A stretch of 53,482 nt of DNA from Nicoletella semolina. GTDB taxonomy: Bacteria; Pseudomonadota; Gammaproteobacteria; Enterobacterales; Pasteurellaceae. Shown here one piece after another: positions 8,016 through 19,492 of the stretch. How positions within the stretch are numbered: position 1 is the first letter of the stretch; each line of letters begins with the position of its first letter. The translations under genes and the position numbers were made by a program. The notes beneath the pieces are model-generated. The model was not told the origin of the DNA. It saw only the letters and a program-made list of their open reading frames with translations, and made no database searches. The DNA is taken from positions 1 through 53,482 of the forward strand of contig NZ_SLXJ01000013.1 of NCBI RefSeq assembly GCF_004345745.1, written 5' to 3'.

Positions 8016-10733
8016 ATGCAGAGTGTAACAAAACTGATTCCGACTAAATTAATTGCTAACCAGCCAGTCCAAGCAATAAAGTTATCTCATCAGGAAGTGG
8101 AACGCCGTGAGTTGCTTACCAAATTGGGGAGTGCAAGATACTATCCGCTGACACTGATTACTGCTCCTGCAGGTTATGGTAAAACCACTCTTGCTCTGCA
8201 ATGGCAAGCTCGTTTATTGCAAAAAAAGGAATCTGTGGCGTGGTTTTCTCTTGATGAAAGTGATAATAACGCAGAACAGTTTGCTAATTATTTTTCGACT
8301 GCACTGGCAAAGGTAGCTCGTATTTCGTTACAAGATGTTCACTATAAACATAATTTGATTGATTATTTTAGCCAATTGCTAGTACGGTTGAATGATGTTT
8401 CCCACCATTTTTACATTATTGTTGATGATTATCATCTTATCGAAAATAGCCAGATTCACGATGCGTTGCGTTTTTGGCTAAAACACCAACCTGAAACAAT
8501 GAGTTTAGTGCTGCTTTCTCGTCTGATTCCACCGCTTAGCATTACCAATTTACGCATTCACGAGAAATTACTGGAAATTGATGTGCATCAGCTCGCTTTT
8601 ACGCTAAATGAAACACGCCAATTTTTTGGGCAAAAACTCAATGAAACGTTAAGCGATGAGGTCATTTTTGCTCTGTACGATCGTGTTGAAGGCTGGGCAA
8701 CAGCTTTGCAGTTAATGATCTTTACACTCAAACAAAATAGTGAATTGGCCTATTTCCCTGAAAAATTATTTGCAAAGCTAAACCAGCAACATATAGCAGA
8801 TTATTTGAACGAAGAAGTATTTCATTATGTTGATCCGCAAATTAAGCGGTTTATGCTGCGTTGTGCGATTTTAAGATCGATGAATGAAAAACTTGTGATA
8901 GCGCTAACCCAAGATGAAAATGGCGTAAAAAAACTTGATGAACTTGAGAAAATGGGGCTGTTTATTTCTCGAATAACCCATAATGATGGCGAAATTTGGT
9001 GGAAATTCCACCCTATTCTTGCCTCTTATCTGCTGCAATCTTGTCGTTTAGAGTTACCAAATGAGTGGCAAAAATTACATCAAATTGCAGCGTTAATGTG
9101 GCTAAAATTAGGTTATGCTTCCGAAGCCTTATATCATGCTAAAATGTTGGAGAATACGCAAACGCTTTACCATATTTTACAAGAACGTGGCTGGGAATTA
9201 TTCCATCAAGGACAATTAAAATTACTAGAAGATGGTTTAAATCACCTTTCTTGTGAGCAGTTGTGGTGTGATCAAAATTTAGTGCTACTCAAGGCGTGGT
9301 TGGCACAGAGCCAGCACCGTTATCAGGAGGTGAGCGGAATTTTGCAAAATTTTCGGTCAAAGTTACCGCTTACCGAGAGTCTACAGGGGCGTTTTGATGC
9401 TTTAAAAGCACAAGTGGCAATTAATGAAGGAAATGAAGAGCAGGCTTATCAGCTTGCTAAACAAGCCTTAACCAATTTATGTTCTGAATTTAATTATGCT
9501 CAAATCGTTGCTACATCTGTTATTGGCGAGGCACAGCATTGTCGAGGTTATCTGAAAGAAGGATTGTCATTAATGCAGCAAGTGGAAAAAATGGCAATTA
9601 CTCAGCAGGTTTATCATCATTGGCTCTGGTCTCGTCTCCAACAAGCTGAGATATTGTCAGCACAAGGCTTTTTACAATCAGCTTACGACTTGCTAAAAGA
9701 GACAACAAAACAGATCACCGCATTTCATCGGATCCCAATGAATGAGTTTCTGTTACGTTTAAAAGGTCAAATTTTATGGGAATGGCATCAGCTTGATCAG
9801 GCTGAAGCAATGGCTCATGCTGGGATAGAGGTACTGGAAAAAGAGCAAGAACAGATTCAATGTGTGGCACTGCTGGCGAAAATTTCGCTGACTAAAGGCG
9901 ATTTGGCTAATGCTGCACGTCTGATTGAGCAGTGTCGAGAATTGTTTACTCGCTATTCCCCTCATCAAGATTGGATAACTGCTGTTGATGAGGTTCAACT
10001 GATTTATTGGCAGATGAATAATCAAAAAGAGGGCTTGGAAAGCTGGTTGCTGCAAGCCTATTTCCCAGTCCAAGAGTACAATCATTTTACTCAACGCCAG
10101 TGGCGAAATATTGCACGTTGTTATATTTTGCAAGAAGATTACGAGAAGGCGTTAAACATTCTCAATCGCTTATTGAAAACTGCGGCGATATTTAATTTGG
10201 TTAGCGATAGCCAGCGGGCATTAACGCTCCGCAATCGAATATACACCTTACAAGGGCGGCGGGATCTCGCACAATGTGATTTGATCCAAGCACTTAAATT
10301 GAGCCAACAAACGAATTTCATCAGTGTATTTGTGATTGAAGGCGATCTGATGGCTGAGCAAATTCGCCAGCTATTGCAACTGAACGTGCTAGACGAACTG
10401 ACCTCTCACAAGGCAGTGTTTATTTTACGCAGTATTAATCAGCATAATCGCCACAAGGTGGCACATTTTGATGAAGCTTTTGTTAAAAGTTTACTGGAAA
10501 ATCCACAAGTCCCAGAATTGCTGAAAATTAGTCCTTTAACACAGCGAGAGTGGCAGGTATTGGGGTTAATTTATTCAGGATATAGCAACGATCAAATCTG
10601 TCAGGAATTAGCGGTTGCAATGACAACGATTAAAACACACATTCGCAACTTATACCAAAAAATAGGCGTATCTAATCGCAGTGAAGCGATTGAATATACT
10701 CGCAGTTTATTGCATATGATGGGATATCATTAA
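8016..10733 (+). CDS. malT: Maltose regulon transcriptional activator MalT
   Basis: STAND-family, LuxR-type activator of the maltose genes that responds to ATP and maltotriose. Walker A APAGYGKTT occurs near residue 45, a long helical sensor region fills the middle, and the C-terminus has a LuxR-type helix-turn-helix (LTQREWQVLGLI ... TTIKTHIRNLYQKIGV). The frame stays open back to a TTG at 7968, but the ATG at 8016 is preferred: GGAGGAG lies 2-8 bases before it and the product (905 residues, starting MQSVTKLIPTKL) matches the 901-residue E. coli protein. It follows malK, whereas in E. coli malT is beside malPQ. Confidence 0.94.
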   Translation: MQSVTKLIPTKLIANQPVQAIKLSHQEVERRELLTKLGSARYYPLTLITAPAGYGKTTLALQWQARLLQKKESVAWFSLDESDNNAEQFANYFSTALAKVARISLQDVHYKHNLIDYFSQLLVRLNDVSHHFYIIVDDYHLIENSQIHDALRFWLKHQPETMSLVLLSRLIPPLSITNLRIHEKLLEIDVHQLAFTLNETRQFFGQKLNETLSDEVIFALYDRVEGWATALQLMIFTLKQNSELAYFPEKLFAKLNQQHIADYLNEEVFHYVDPQIKRFMLRCAILRSMNEKLVIALTQDENGVKKLDELEKMGLFISRITHNDGEIWWKFHPILASYLLQSCRLELPNEWQKLHQIAALMWLKLGYASEALYHAKMLENTQTLYHILQERGWELFHQGQLKLLEDGLNHLSCEQLWCDQNLVLLKAWLAQSQHRYQEVSGILQNFRSKLPLTESLQGRFDALKAQVAINEGNEEQAYQLAKQALTNLCSEFNYAQIVATSVIGEAQHCRGYLKEGLSLMQQVEKMAITQQVYHHWLWSRLQQAEILSAQGFLQSAYDLLKETTKQITAFHRIPMNEFLLRLKGQILWEWHQLDQAEAMAHAGIEVLEKEQEQIQCVALLAKISLTKGDLANAARLIEQCRELFTRYSPHQDWITAVDEVQLIYWQMNNQKEGLESWLLQAYFPVQEYNHFTQRQWRNIARCYILQEDYEKALNILNRLLKTAAIFNLVSDSQRALTLRNRIYTLQGRRDLAQCDLIQALKLSQQTNFISVFVIEGDLMAEQIRQLLQLNVLDELTSHKAVFILRSINQHNRHKVAHFDEAFVKSLLENPQVPELLKISPLTQREWQVLGLIYSGYSNDQICQELAVAMTTIKTHIRNLYQKIGVSNRSEAIEYTRSLLHMMGYH

Positions 10734-10744
10734 TCACATTACAT

Positions 10745-13024
<2,280 letters not shown>

Positions 13025-14350
13025 ATGGCTAACACAGCACAAAATCTCAGAAATGACCCTAAAAAAGTAGCAGTCGCCTCAATGATCGGTACTGCAATCG
13101 AATTTTTTGATTATTATATTTATGCCGCCGCTGCGGTATTGGTCTTTAATACACAATTCTTTAACAGTAATGATCCTGTTTCAAATGATCTGCTCTCGCT
13201 ATCTACGCTCGCATTAGCGTTCTTTGCTCGTCCAATTGGATCAGCACTTTTCGGACATTTTGGTGACAGAATTGGACGTAAAAAAACCTTAGTCGTTTCT
13301 TTACTGTTAATGGGAGGTTCAACGGTTGTAATTGGCTTACTGCCGACCTATTCTGACATTGGAATATGGGCAACCATTTTGCTTTGTCTATGTCGTGTGG
13401 GGCAAGGTATTGGACTTGGTGGTGAATGGGGTGGTGCTGCACTTGTTGCGACTGAAAACGCACCAGATGGTAAACGTGCTTGGTATGGCACATTTCCACA
13501 ATTAGGGGCTCCGATAGGCTTATTTCTAGCAAACGGTGCTTTTTTCTTAATTAGTTATATTTTTGGCAAAGACGCTCTTGTTGAATGGGCGTGGCGTATT
13601 CCGTTTATTTGCTCTATTGTATTGGTATTAGTTGGGCTATATGTTCGTCTAACTCTACATGAAAGCCACGTTTTCAAAGAAGCTGAAGCGAAAGGTAAAA
13701 AGCACGCTGCTCCTGTCAGTGCGGTATTTAAGTATCACTTAAAACCACTTATTATCGGCACATTTGTAATGACCGCCACCTATGTTCTATTCTACATAAT
13801 GACTGCATTTGCACAAATCTACTCCAGAACAGCCCCAACCCTATCCGAGTCTGGACACCCAATGGGGCTTGGAATACAACCTAATACATTTACAGGCTTA
13901 TTACTACTAAGTGCAATTGTATTTGGCATTTTTGTCAGCATTTCAGGCATTTATGCCGATAAAATTGGACGCCGTAGATGGTTGCTTTTTGTTACTTCCG
14001 CTATCGGATTATTTGGATTGTGTATGCCATTCTTCCTCTCGAATGGCACACCGACCTCGGTCTTCTTATTTCTCGTCATTGGAATGATCTTAATGGGTAT
14101 GACGTTTGGGCCGATGGCAGCACTACTACCAGAGCTTTTCCCAACCGAAGTACGCTATTCAGGTGCGTCTCTTGCATACAATTTTGCCTCAATTGTAGGA
14201 GCTACTATCGCTGCTACATTTGCCATCAAAATTAACGCCAGCTACGGTATTTTTGGGGTCGGTATTTATCTAGCTATAAATGCACTCATCACCCTTTTTG
14301 CTCTATTGGCTTCTAAAGAAACTAAGCATCTAGATTTAACAAAAGTTTAA
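13025..14350 (+). CDS. MFS transporter, metabolite:H+ symporter (MHS) family
   Basis: Inner-membrane secondary transporter of 441 residues with about 12 hydrophobic segments. MHS-family features are clear: the N-terminal ASMIGTAIEFFDYYIYAAAA, the first-loop motif GHFGDRIGRKKTL, RVGQGIGLGGEWGGAAL and, in the second half, YADKIGRRRWLL. It resembles YhjE/ShiA/ProP-type symporters, but the substrate (organic acid, shikimate or osmolyte) cannot be read from sequence. The gene stands alone, with its own probable promoter and a terminator at 14392. The ribosome site is weak. Confidence 0.88.
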   Translation: MANTAQNLRNDPKKVAVASMIGTAIEFFDYYIYAAAAVLVFNTQFFNSNDPVSNDLLSLSTLALAFFARPIGSALFGHFGDRIGRKKTLVVSLLLMGGSTVVIGLLPTYSDIGIWATILLCLCRVGQGIGLGGEWGGAALVATENAPDGKRAWYGTFPQLGAPIGLFLANGAFFLISYIFGKDALVEWAWRIPFICSIVLVLVGLYVRLTLHESHVFKEAEAKGKKHAAPVSAVFKYHLKPLIIGTFVMTATYVLFYIMTAFAQIYSRTAPTLSESGHPMGLGIQPNTFTGLLLLSAIVFGIFVSISGIYADKIGRRRWLLFVTSAIGLFGLCMPFFLSNGTPTSVFLFLVIGMILMGMTFGPMAALLPELFPTEVRYSGASLAYNFASIVGATIAATFAIKINASYGIFGVGIYLAINALITLFALLASKETKHLDLTKV

Positions 14351-14655
14351 TTCTATAAAGTTATATTGTTTGTCAATGGAACAAGAACTACAAAAAGTAG
14401 GCTTTAAGCCTGCTTTTTCTATTTTAATTTTTTATATGTTGCTTTTTTATTGACAATAATGGGGCCATCAAATTGAAAAAACATAAAGGGTGTTTACTAC
14501 ATAGAATAACTAAGAAAAAGTGATATGGCTTAATTCCGCTATAATGATAATTTAAGTACCAAATGTAAGGAGGAGAGAAAATCAACTATAACTAACTATT
14601 TCGGGCTATGTGATAAAAACTAAAAAATAATAAGATAGTTTTTGAAATCGGATAG
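14351..14655. other. Gene-free region between the MHS transporter and erpA
   Basis: The 305 bp contain the transporter terminator (14392-14420) and a weak inverted repeat, AAAAACTA / TAGTTTTT (14615-14622 / 14636-14643), that could end erpA transcription. There is also a strong Shine-Dalgarno-like stretch, AAGGAGGAGA (14567-14576), with no start codon at a usable distance. No reading frame of note is present. Confidence 0.5.
14392..14420 (+). terminator. Terminator of the MHS transporter gene
   Basis: AAAAAGTAGGC pairs with GCCTGCTTTTT across a TTTAA loop, with one T-G wobble, and runs into Ts. It lies 42 bp after the stop codon. Confidence 0.75.
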
Positions 14656-14997
14656 CTAAATACTAAAAGACGCACCACAGCCACAAGTTGAACTGGCGTT
14701 TGGGTTTGTAACTAGAAAGCGAGAGCCGTCTAGACCTTCGACATAATCTACTGTTCCGCCAATTAAATATTGTAAACTCATTGGATCGACAACGAGACCT
14801 ACGTTTTGGTTTTCGATAGTGAGATCACCATCGTTAATTTGGTCATCAAAGGTAAAGCCATATTGAAAGCCACTACAGCCTCCACCTGTAATATACACAC
14901 GCAAACGTAAATTTGGGTTATCTTCACCTTCAATTAAGGTTTTTACCTTATTTGCCGCTGCGTCAGTAAAGATCAGAGGGATTTGAATGTCGCTCAT
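14656..14997 (-). CDS. erpA: Iron-sulfur cluster insertion protein ErpA
   Basis: A-type carrier that delivers Fe-S clusters to target apoproteins. It has 113 residues (114 in E. coli). The HesB/IscA fold is shown by [17 protein letters not shown] and by the C-terminal CGCGASF; the three cluster-binding cysteines (one in GGCSG, two in CGCG) are all present. It is a single gene divergent from rfbB, with a 5' gap of about 147 bp. Confidence 0.95.
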   Translation of the reverse strand: MSDIQIPLIFTDAAANKVKTLIEGEDNPNLRLRVYITGGGCSGFQYGFTFDDQINDGDLTIENQNVGLVVDPMSLQYLIGGTVDYVEGLDGSRFLVTNPNASSTCGCGASFSI

Positions 14998-15144
14998 TTT
15001 TTATCCTATATTAAGTTTGCGTAAGGAACGTATTATCTACTAATTGGATATAGAGGGCAATGGTAAGATGTGTAAAGTCAGGTTGATTTATTCTCAACTT
15101 CCTACAAAATAGACAGTGTTTTTATAATTGAATAGGCGATGACA

Positions 15145-16155
15145 ATGAAAATTTTGGTAACTGGTGGAGCAGGCTTTATTGGTTCGGCATTTGTTCGTTA
15201 TTTGGTCAATGAAATGCAAGAGTGCGTGGTGAATATAGATAAACTGACTTATGCTGCTAATGTAGCTGCATTACGAGCGGTCGAAAACAATCCAAATTAT
15301 GCATTTGTCCAAGCAGATATTTGTGATTACGCTGCGTTAAAATCCGTCTTTGAGGTGTATCAGCCTGATGTAGTGGTACATTTGGCAGCAGAAAGCCACG
15401 TTGACCGTTCAATTGAGCATTCATCGGCTTTTATTCAAACGAATATTGTGGGGACTTACACATTGTTGGAGGTTGCTCGCTGTTATTGGGCGAAATTACC
15501 CTTGGAGAAAAAGTCTGCTTTTCGTTTTCAGCATATTTCAACTGATGAGGTCTTCGGCGATTTAGCGAATGAAACGGTATTATTTGAGGAAACCTCTTGT
15601 TATGCACCGTCTAGTCCTTATTCGGCATCTAAAGCGTCTAGTGATCATTTAGTCAGGGCATGGCATAGGACATACGGATTACCCACATTGATTACACATT
15701 GTTCGAATAATTATGGTCCATACCAATTTCCTGAGAAACTAATACCATTGATGATTTTAAATGCATTTGCAGGTAAACCGCTGCCGATTTATGGTGATGG
15801 GCAACAAATTCGTGATTGGTTATTTGTGGAAGATCACGTTCGTGCTTTGTATGAGGTGCTGAAAAATGGAAAAGTTGGAGAAAACTATAATATTGGTGGC
15901 CATCAAGAAAAAACCAATCTTGAGGTGGTGCAATCAATTTGTAATTTATTAGAAGAGTTAGTACCTAATAAGCCTGAGTATGTGTCAAGATATCAAGATT
16001 TAATCACTTTTGTGCCTGATAGGCTGGGGCATGATAAGCGTTATGCCATTAATGCAAATAAAATTGAAATGGAGCTAGGTTGGCGCCCTTTAGAGACTTT
16101 TGAGAGTGGTTTGCGTCAAACGGTCAAGTGGTATTTAGCAAACCGAACAACATAG
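15145..16155 (+). CDS. rfbB: dTDP-glucose 4,6-dehydratase
   Basis: Short-chain dehydrogenase-type enzyme (RfbB/RffG) that converts dTDP-glucose to dTDP-4-keto-6-deoxyglucose, the entry to deoxysugars of surface polysaccharides. The NAD site GGAGFIGS is at the N-terminus, with STDEVFGDL and the catalytic YSASK in the middle. An ATG at 15139 is in frame, but AGG (15134-15136) is only 2 bases from it and 8 from the ATG at 15145, so the latter is chosen (336 residues, starting MKILVTGG as in relatives). rfbA follows after 10 bp. No rfbC, rfbD or wec genes lie nearby. Confidence 0.94.
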   Translation: MKILVTGGAGFIGSAFVRYLVNEMQECVVNIDKLTYAANVAALRAVENNPNYAFVQADICDYAALKSVFEVYQPDVVVHLAAESHVDRSIEHSSAFIQTNIVGTYTLLEVARCYWAKLPLEKKSAFRFQHISTDEVFGDLANETVLFEETSCYAPSSPYSASKASSDHLVRAWHRTYGLPTLITHCSNNYGPYQFPEKLIPLMILNAFAGKPLPIYGDGQQIRDWLFVEDHVRALYEVLKNGKVGENYNIGGHQEKTNLEVVQSICNLLEELVPNKPEYVSRYQDLITFVPDRLGHDKRYAINANKIEMELGWRPLETFESGLRQTVKWYLANRTT

Positions 16156-16165
16156 CAGGTATGAT

Positions 16166-17035
16166 ATGAAGGGGATTATTTTAGCTGGCGGTTCTGGTTC
16201 TCGTCTTTATCCAATTACTCGGGGTGTATCGAAACAGTTGTTGCCTATTTATAATAAACCGATGATTTATTATCCGCTTTCTGTGCTAATGTTGGCAGGT
16301 ATTCGTGATATTTTAATTATCACGACACCTGAAGATGTTTGTCATTTTAAACGTTTATTAGGCGAGGGAGCTGATTTTGGCATTCGACTTTCCTATGCGG
16401 TTCAGCACAAACCTGATGGACTTGCTCAAGCCTTTTTAATTGGAGAGCAGTTTATTGGTGATGATAATGTCTGCTTAGTATTGGGGGATAATATTTTCTA
16501 TGGGCAAGGTTTTACGCCGATGCTGCGACGTGCAGCCACCCAATTGGCTGGGGTAACTATATTTGCCTATCAAGTTAAAGAGCCAGAGCGTTTTGGTGTG
16601 GTTGAATTTAATGATGATTTTCGTGTGCTATCACTTGAAGAAAAGCCTGTCGCTCCTAAATCAAATTGGGCGATAACGGGGTTGTATTTTTATGATAAGC
16701 GAGTAGTAGAATTTGCAAAGAGGGTGAAGCGATCCGCTCGTGGCGAGTTGGAGATTACCACATTGAATGAAATGTATCTTAAAGAAGGCTCATTGAATGT
16801 ACAGCTACTTGGGCGAGGTTTTACTTGGTTTGACACGGGTACTTATGACAGTTTACACGAGGCAGCTTCATTCGTGAAAACGATCGAGAGTGTGCAAAAC
16901 TTATATATTGCTTGTTTAGAGGAAATTGCTTGGCGGAATGGTTGGCTTTCAGAAGAGCAAGTGATAGAAATAGCGAAAATTATTGGGCATACTCAGTATG
17001 GACGATATCTTTTGCGTTTAGTGCATGCTATTTGA
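16166..17035 (+). CDS. rfbA: Glucose-1-phosphate thymidylyltransferase
   Basis: Makes dTDP-glucose from dTTP and glucose-1-phosphate, the step before the dehydratase encoded just upstream. The 289 residues show the nucleotidyltransferase signature [34 protein letters not shown] at the N-terminus, [12 protein letters not shown] in the middle and [11 protein letters not shown] near 220. Length and motifs fit RfbA/RffH. It closes a two-gene unit; about 170 bp then separate it from rpsU, with no obvious terminator. Confidence 0.94.
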   Translation: MKGIILAGGSGSRLYPITRGVSKQLLPIYNKPMIYYPLSVLMLAGIRDILIITTPEDVCHFKRLLGEGADFGIRLSYAVQHKPDGLAQAFLIGEQFIGDDNVCLVLGDNIFYGQGFTPMLRRAATQLAGVTIFAYQVKEPERFGVVEFNDDFRVLSLEEKPVAPKSNWAITGLYFYDKRVVEFAKRVKRSARGELEITTLNEMYLKEGSLNVQLLGRGFTWFDTGTYDSLHEAASFVKTIESVQNLYIACLEEIAWRNGWLSEEQVIEIAKIIGHTQYGRYLLRLVHAI

Positions 17036-17208
17036 TCTTAGGCTACCGAATTAATTCTGGACAAAATTCGTAACACAAAAGGATAAGGTTTTCTTGGATT
17101 AGGGCTTTACTTCGGACTTGCTCTCAGATAGAATGTGTCATCTTTTTATTTCTTTATCGCTACTAATTTGCGATATTATTTAACTATAAATTCCTGAGGT
17201 GATGGCAT

Positions 17209-17424
17209 ATGCCAGTAATTAAAGTTCGTGAAAATGAATCATTTGACGTTGCATTACGTCGTTTTAAACGCTCTTGCGAAAAAGCAGGCTTATTAGCAGA
17301 AGTTCGTGCTCGTGAATTCTATGAAAAACCAACAACTGTTCGTAAACGTGAAAAAGCCTCTTTGGCAAAACGCCACGCAAAACGTACCGCTCGTGAGAAC
17401 GCTCGCAGCACACGTTTATACTAA
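17209..17424 (+). CDS. rpsU: 30S ribosomal protein S21
   Basis: Small basic ribosomal protein of 71 residues, the usual length, needed for initiation on natural mRNAs. It begins [21 protein letters not shown] and ends in a very basic tail ([14 protein letters not shown]). CTGAGGTG gives a ribosome site 6-10 bases upstream. It heads the classical rpsU-dnaG-rpoD macromolecular synthesis operon. Confidence 0.97.
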   Translation: MPVIKVRENESFDVALRRFKRSCEKAGLLAEVRAREFYEKPTTVRKREKASLAKRHAKRTARENARSTRLY

Positions 17425-17448
17425 TTTAGTTATCAATTTCTAGATGCT

Positions 17449-17482
17449 AACCGTGAAACCTTTTAGGGATCACGGTTTTATG
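17449..17482 (+). terminator. Intra-operon terminator between rpsU and dnaG
   Basis: AACCGTGA (17449-17456) pairs with TCACGGTT (17470-17477), followed by a mixed T-rich run. A partial terminator here is a known feature of this operon and lets rpsU be expressed above dnaG. A pair of inverted uptake-signal cores (AAGCGGTC 17515-17522, GACCGCTT 17550-17557) follows and may add a second hairpin. Confidence 0.6.
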
Positions 17483-17602
17483 TTTTGTAGTATTTTGTTT
17501 TTACCTCCCTTGATAAGCGGTCAGTTTTTGCAGAAAAATTACCTATTTCGACCGCTTGTTGGTTGATTTTTAACTACTTGCCAATTAAGCAGGAGATGAT
17601 CA

Positions 17603-19351
17603 ATGAAAGGCAGTATTCCTCGTTCATTTATTGATGATCTTATTGCTCGTACGGATATTGTTGAGTTAATCAATAGCCGAGTGAAGCTCAAAAAAGCAGG
17701 GCGAGATTATCAAGCTTGCTGTCCATTTCATCACGAGAAAAGTCCCTCATTTACAGTGAGCCAATCTAAGCAATTCTATTATTGTTTTGGCTGTGGCGTT
17801 CACGGAAATGTGCTTAGTTTTTTGATGGAATATGATAAGTTGGAATTTCCTGAAGCCATTGAAGAGCTTGCGGCATTGCATAATCTTGAAGTCCCTCGTG
17901 AAAATGTGATTGCTCCAGACGGGAAAAAACCGATTAGCTACAAAACTCGCCGTAATCTCTATGAATTGTTGGAGGCGATATCTCAATTTTACCAGCAGCA
18001 GTTATCGCAAGATATATCTAGCCAACACTATTTACAGCAACGAGGTTTATCTAAAGAGGTGATCTCTCGCTTTGAAATTGGTTTTGCACCAAATAGTTTT
18101 GATGCGGTATTGCGGAAATTTGCGACAGATAATGACGAATATCAAAAATTGCGTGATACAGGAATGCTCTCGGAGAATGAAAGCGGTCGGATTTATGATA
18201 AATTTCGCAATCGTATTATGTTTCCTATTCGAGATAAACGTGGACGAGTGGTTGCGTTTGGTGGCAGAGTACTGGGCGATGAAAAACCTAAATATTTGAA
18301 CTCGCCAGAATCAGCCACTTATCACAAAGGTAACGAGCTTTACGGTTTGTATCAAGCTTTACAACACAATGAACAGCCTGCATTTTTATTTGTGGTAGAA
18401 GGCTATATGGACGTGGTTGCCTTGGCACAATTTGGGGTCAATAATGCAGTCGCATCACTTGGTACGGCCACAACAAGTGAGCAAATTCAGCAGATGTTTC
18501 GTTGTACTGAACAAATTATCTGTTGTTATGATGGCGACCGAGCAGGGCGAGAGGCGGCTTGGCGAGCGTTAGAAAATGCGTTACCTCATTTACACGATGG
18601 GCGGCAATTAAAATTTATTTTCTTACCTGATGGTGAAGATCCTGATACGTTTATACGCCAGTACGGTAAAGAAGGATTTGAGCGTTACTTAGAACAAGCG
18701 TTGCCACTTAGCGATTTTTTATTTGATATGTTGCTTAAACAGGTCGATTTATCCAGCAAAGAAGGAAAATCCAAATTGGCTTCTTTGGCTATTCCACTAA
18801 TTAAACGGATTCCAGGGGAAACATTACGATTATATCTACGGACAATTTTGGGGCAAAAATTAGGGATTTTAGATCCCTCTCAGCTTGAGACGTTGTTGCC
18901 TCAAAAGATGGAAAATAAAACAATATTGCCACAGCAATCTAAAATTGAGCGCACTCCAATGCGTCTGCTGGTTGCCTTATTGCTACAAAATCCGTATTTA
19001 GTGAAATTTGTGCCAGATGATGTGGCATTTTTATCCTCGTTGGAGGAAAAAGGATTTGATCTGTTTTTAATACTTGTCAAAATTTGCCAGCAGAATATGG
19101 GGATTTCGATGGGTGGATTACTTGAACAACAACGCCATAGCGAATATTACAGGGCTTTAGAGCGACTAGCACAGTGGGATCACTTGGTTGTTGATGAAAA
19201 TATTGAAGAAACTTTTGTTGAAACATTAGATTTTTTCTATCGTAAATTGATCGATCGCCAGATTGAACATTTGATGGCGAAAGATCGTACCTCTGAACTT
19301 AGTGCAGAAGAGAAAAAAGAGCTGATGCTACTGCTTTCAGGGCGAAATTAA
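17603..19351 (+). CDS. dnaG: DNA primase
   Basis: Synthesises RNA primers at the replication fork. It has 582 residues (581 in E. coli). The zinc-binding domain ligands are Cys40, His43, Cys61 and Cys64 (CPFH and CFGC). The TOPRIM polymerase core contains VVEGYMDV near 265 and the metal-binding CYDGDRAG near 312. The C-terminal helicase-binding domain follows. GGAG precedes the ATG. It is the middle gene of rpsU-dnaG-rpoD. Confidence 0.97.
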   Translation: MKGSIPRSFIDDLIARTDIVELINSRVKLKKAGRDYQACCPFHHEKSPSFTVSQSKQFYYCFGCGVHGNVLSFLMEYDKLEFPEAIEELAALHNLEVPRENVIAPDGKKPISYKTRRNLYELLEAISQFYQQQLSQDISSQHYLQQRGLSKEVISRFEIGFAPNSFDAVLRKFATDNDEYQKLRDTGMLSENESGRIYDKFRNRIMFPIRDKRGRVVAFGGRVLGDEKPKYLNSPESATYHKGNELYGLYQALQHNEQPAFLFVVEGYMDVVALAQFGVNNAVASLGTATTSEQIQQMFRCTEQIICCYDGDRAGREAAWRALENALPHLHDGRQLKFIFLPDGEDPDTFIRQYGKEGFERYLEQALPLSDFLFDMLLKQVDLSSKEGKSKLASLAIPLIKRIPGETLRLYLRTILGQKLGILDPSQLETLLPQKMENKTILPQQSKIERTPMRLLVALLLQNPYLVKFVPDDVAFLSSLEEKGFDLFLILVKICQQNMGISMGGLLEQQRHSEYYRALERLAQWDHLVVDENIEETFVETLDFFYRKLIDRQIEHLMAKDRTSELSAEEKKELMLLLSGRN

Positions 19352-19416
19352 TCGAAAATAAGCGGTCATTTTGACAGATTTTTTTGCAAATCGCTGCTAG
19401 AGGGGGCAAGCAGTGG

Positions 19417-19422
19417 TATAAT
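19417..19422 (+). promoter_or_regulatory. Candidate -10 element for rpoD
   Basis: TATAAT stands 71 bp before the rpoD start in the 141-bp dnaG-rpoD gap. No good -35 hexamer is seen at 16-18 bp, so this is a weak or activated internal promoter, if one at all. An AAGCGGTC uptake-signal core lies just upstream near 19362. Confidence 0.35.
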
Positions 19423-19492
19423 CCGCAATAATTTTGGTGCCACGCTATTTTGGTTTCTCACTTACGAATAAACTATAAACACGGATAATATT

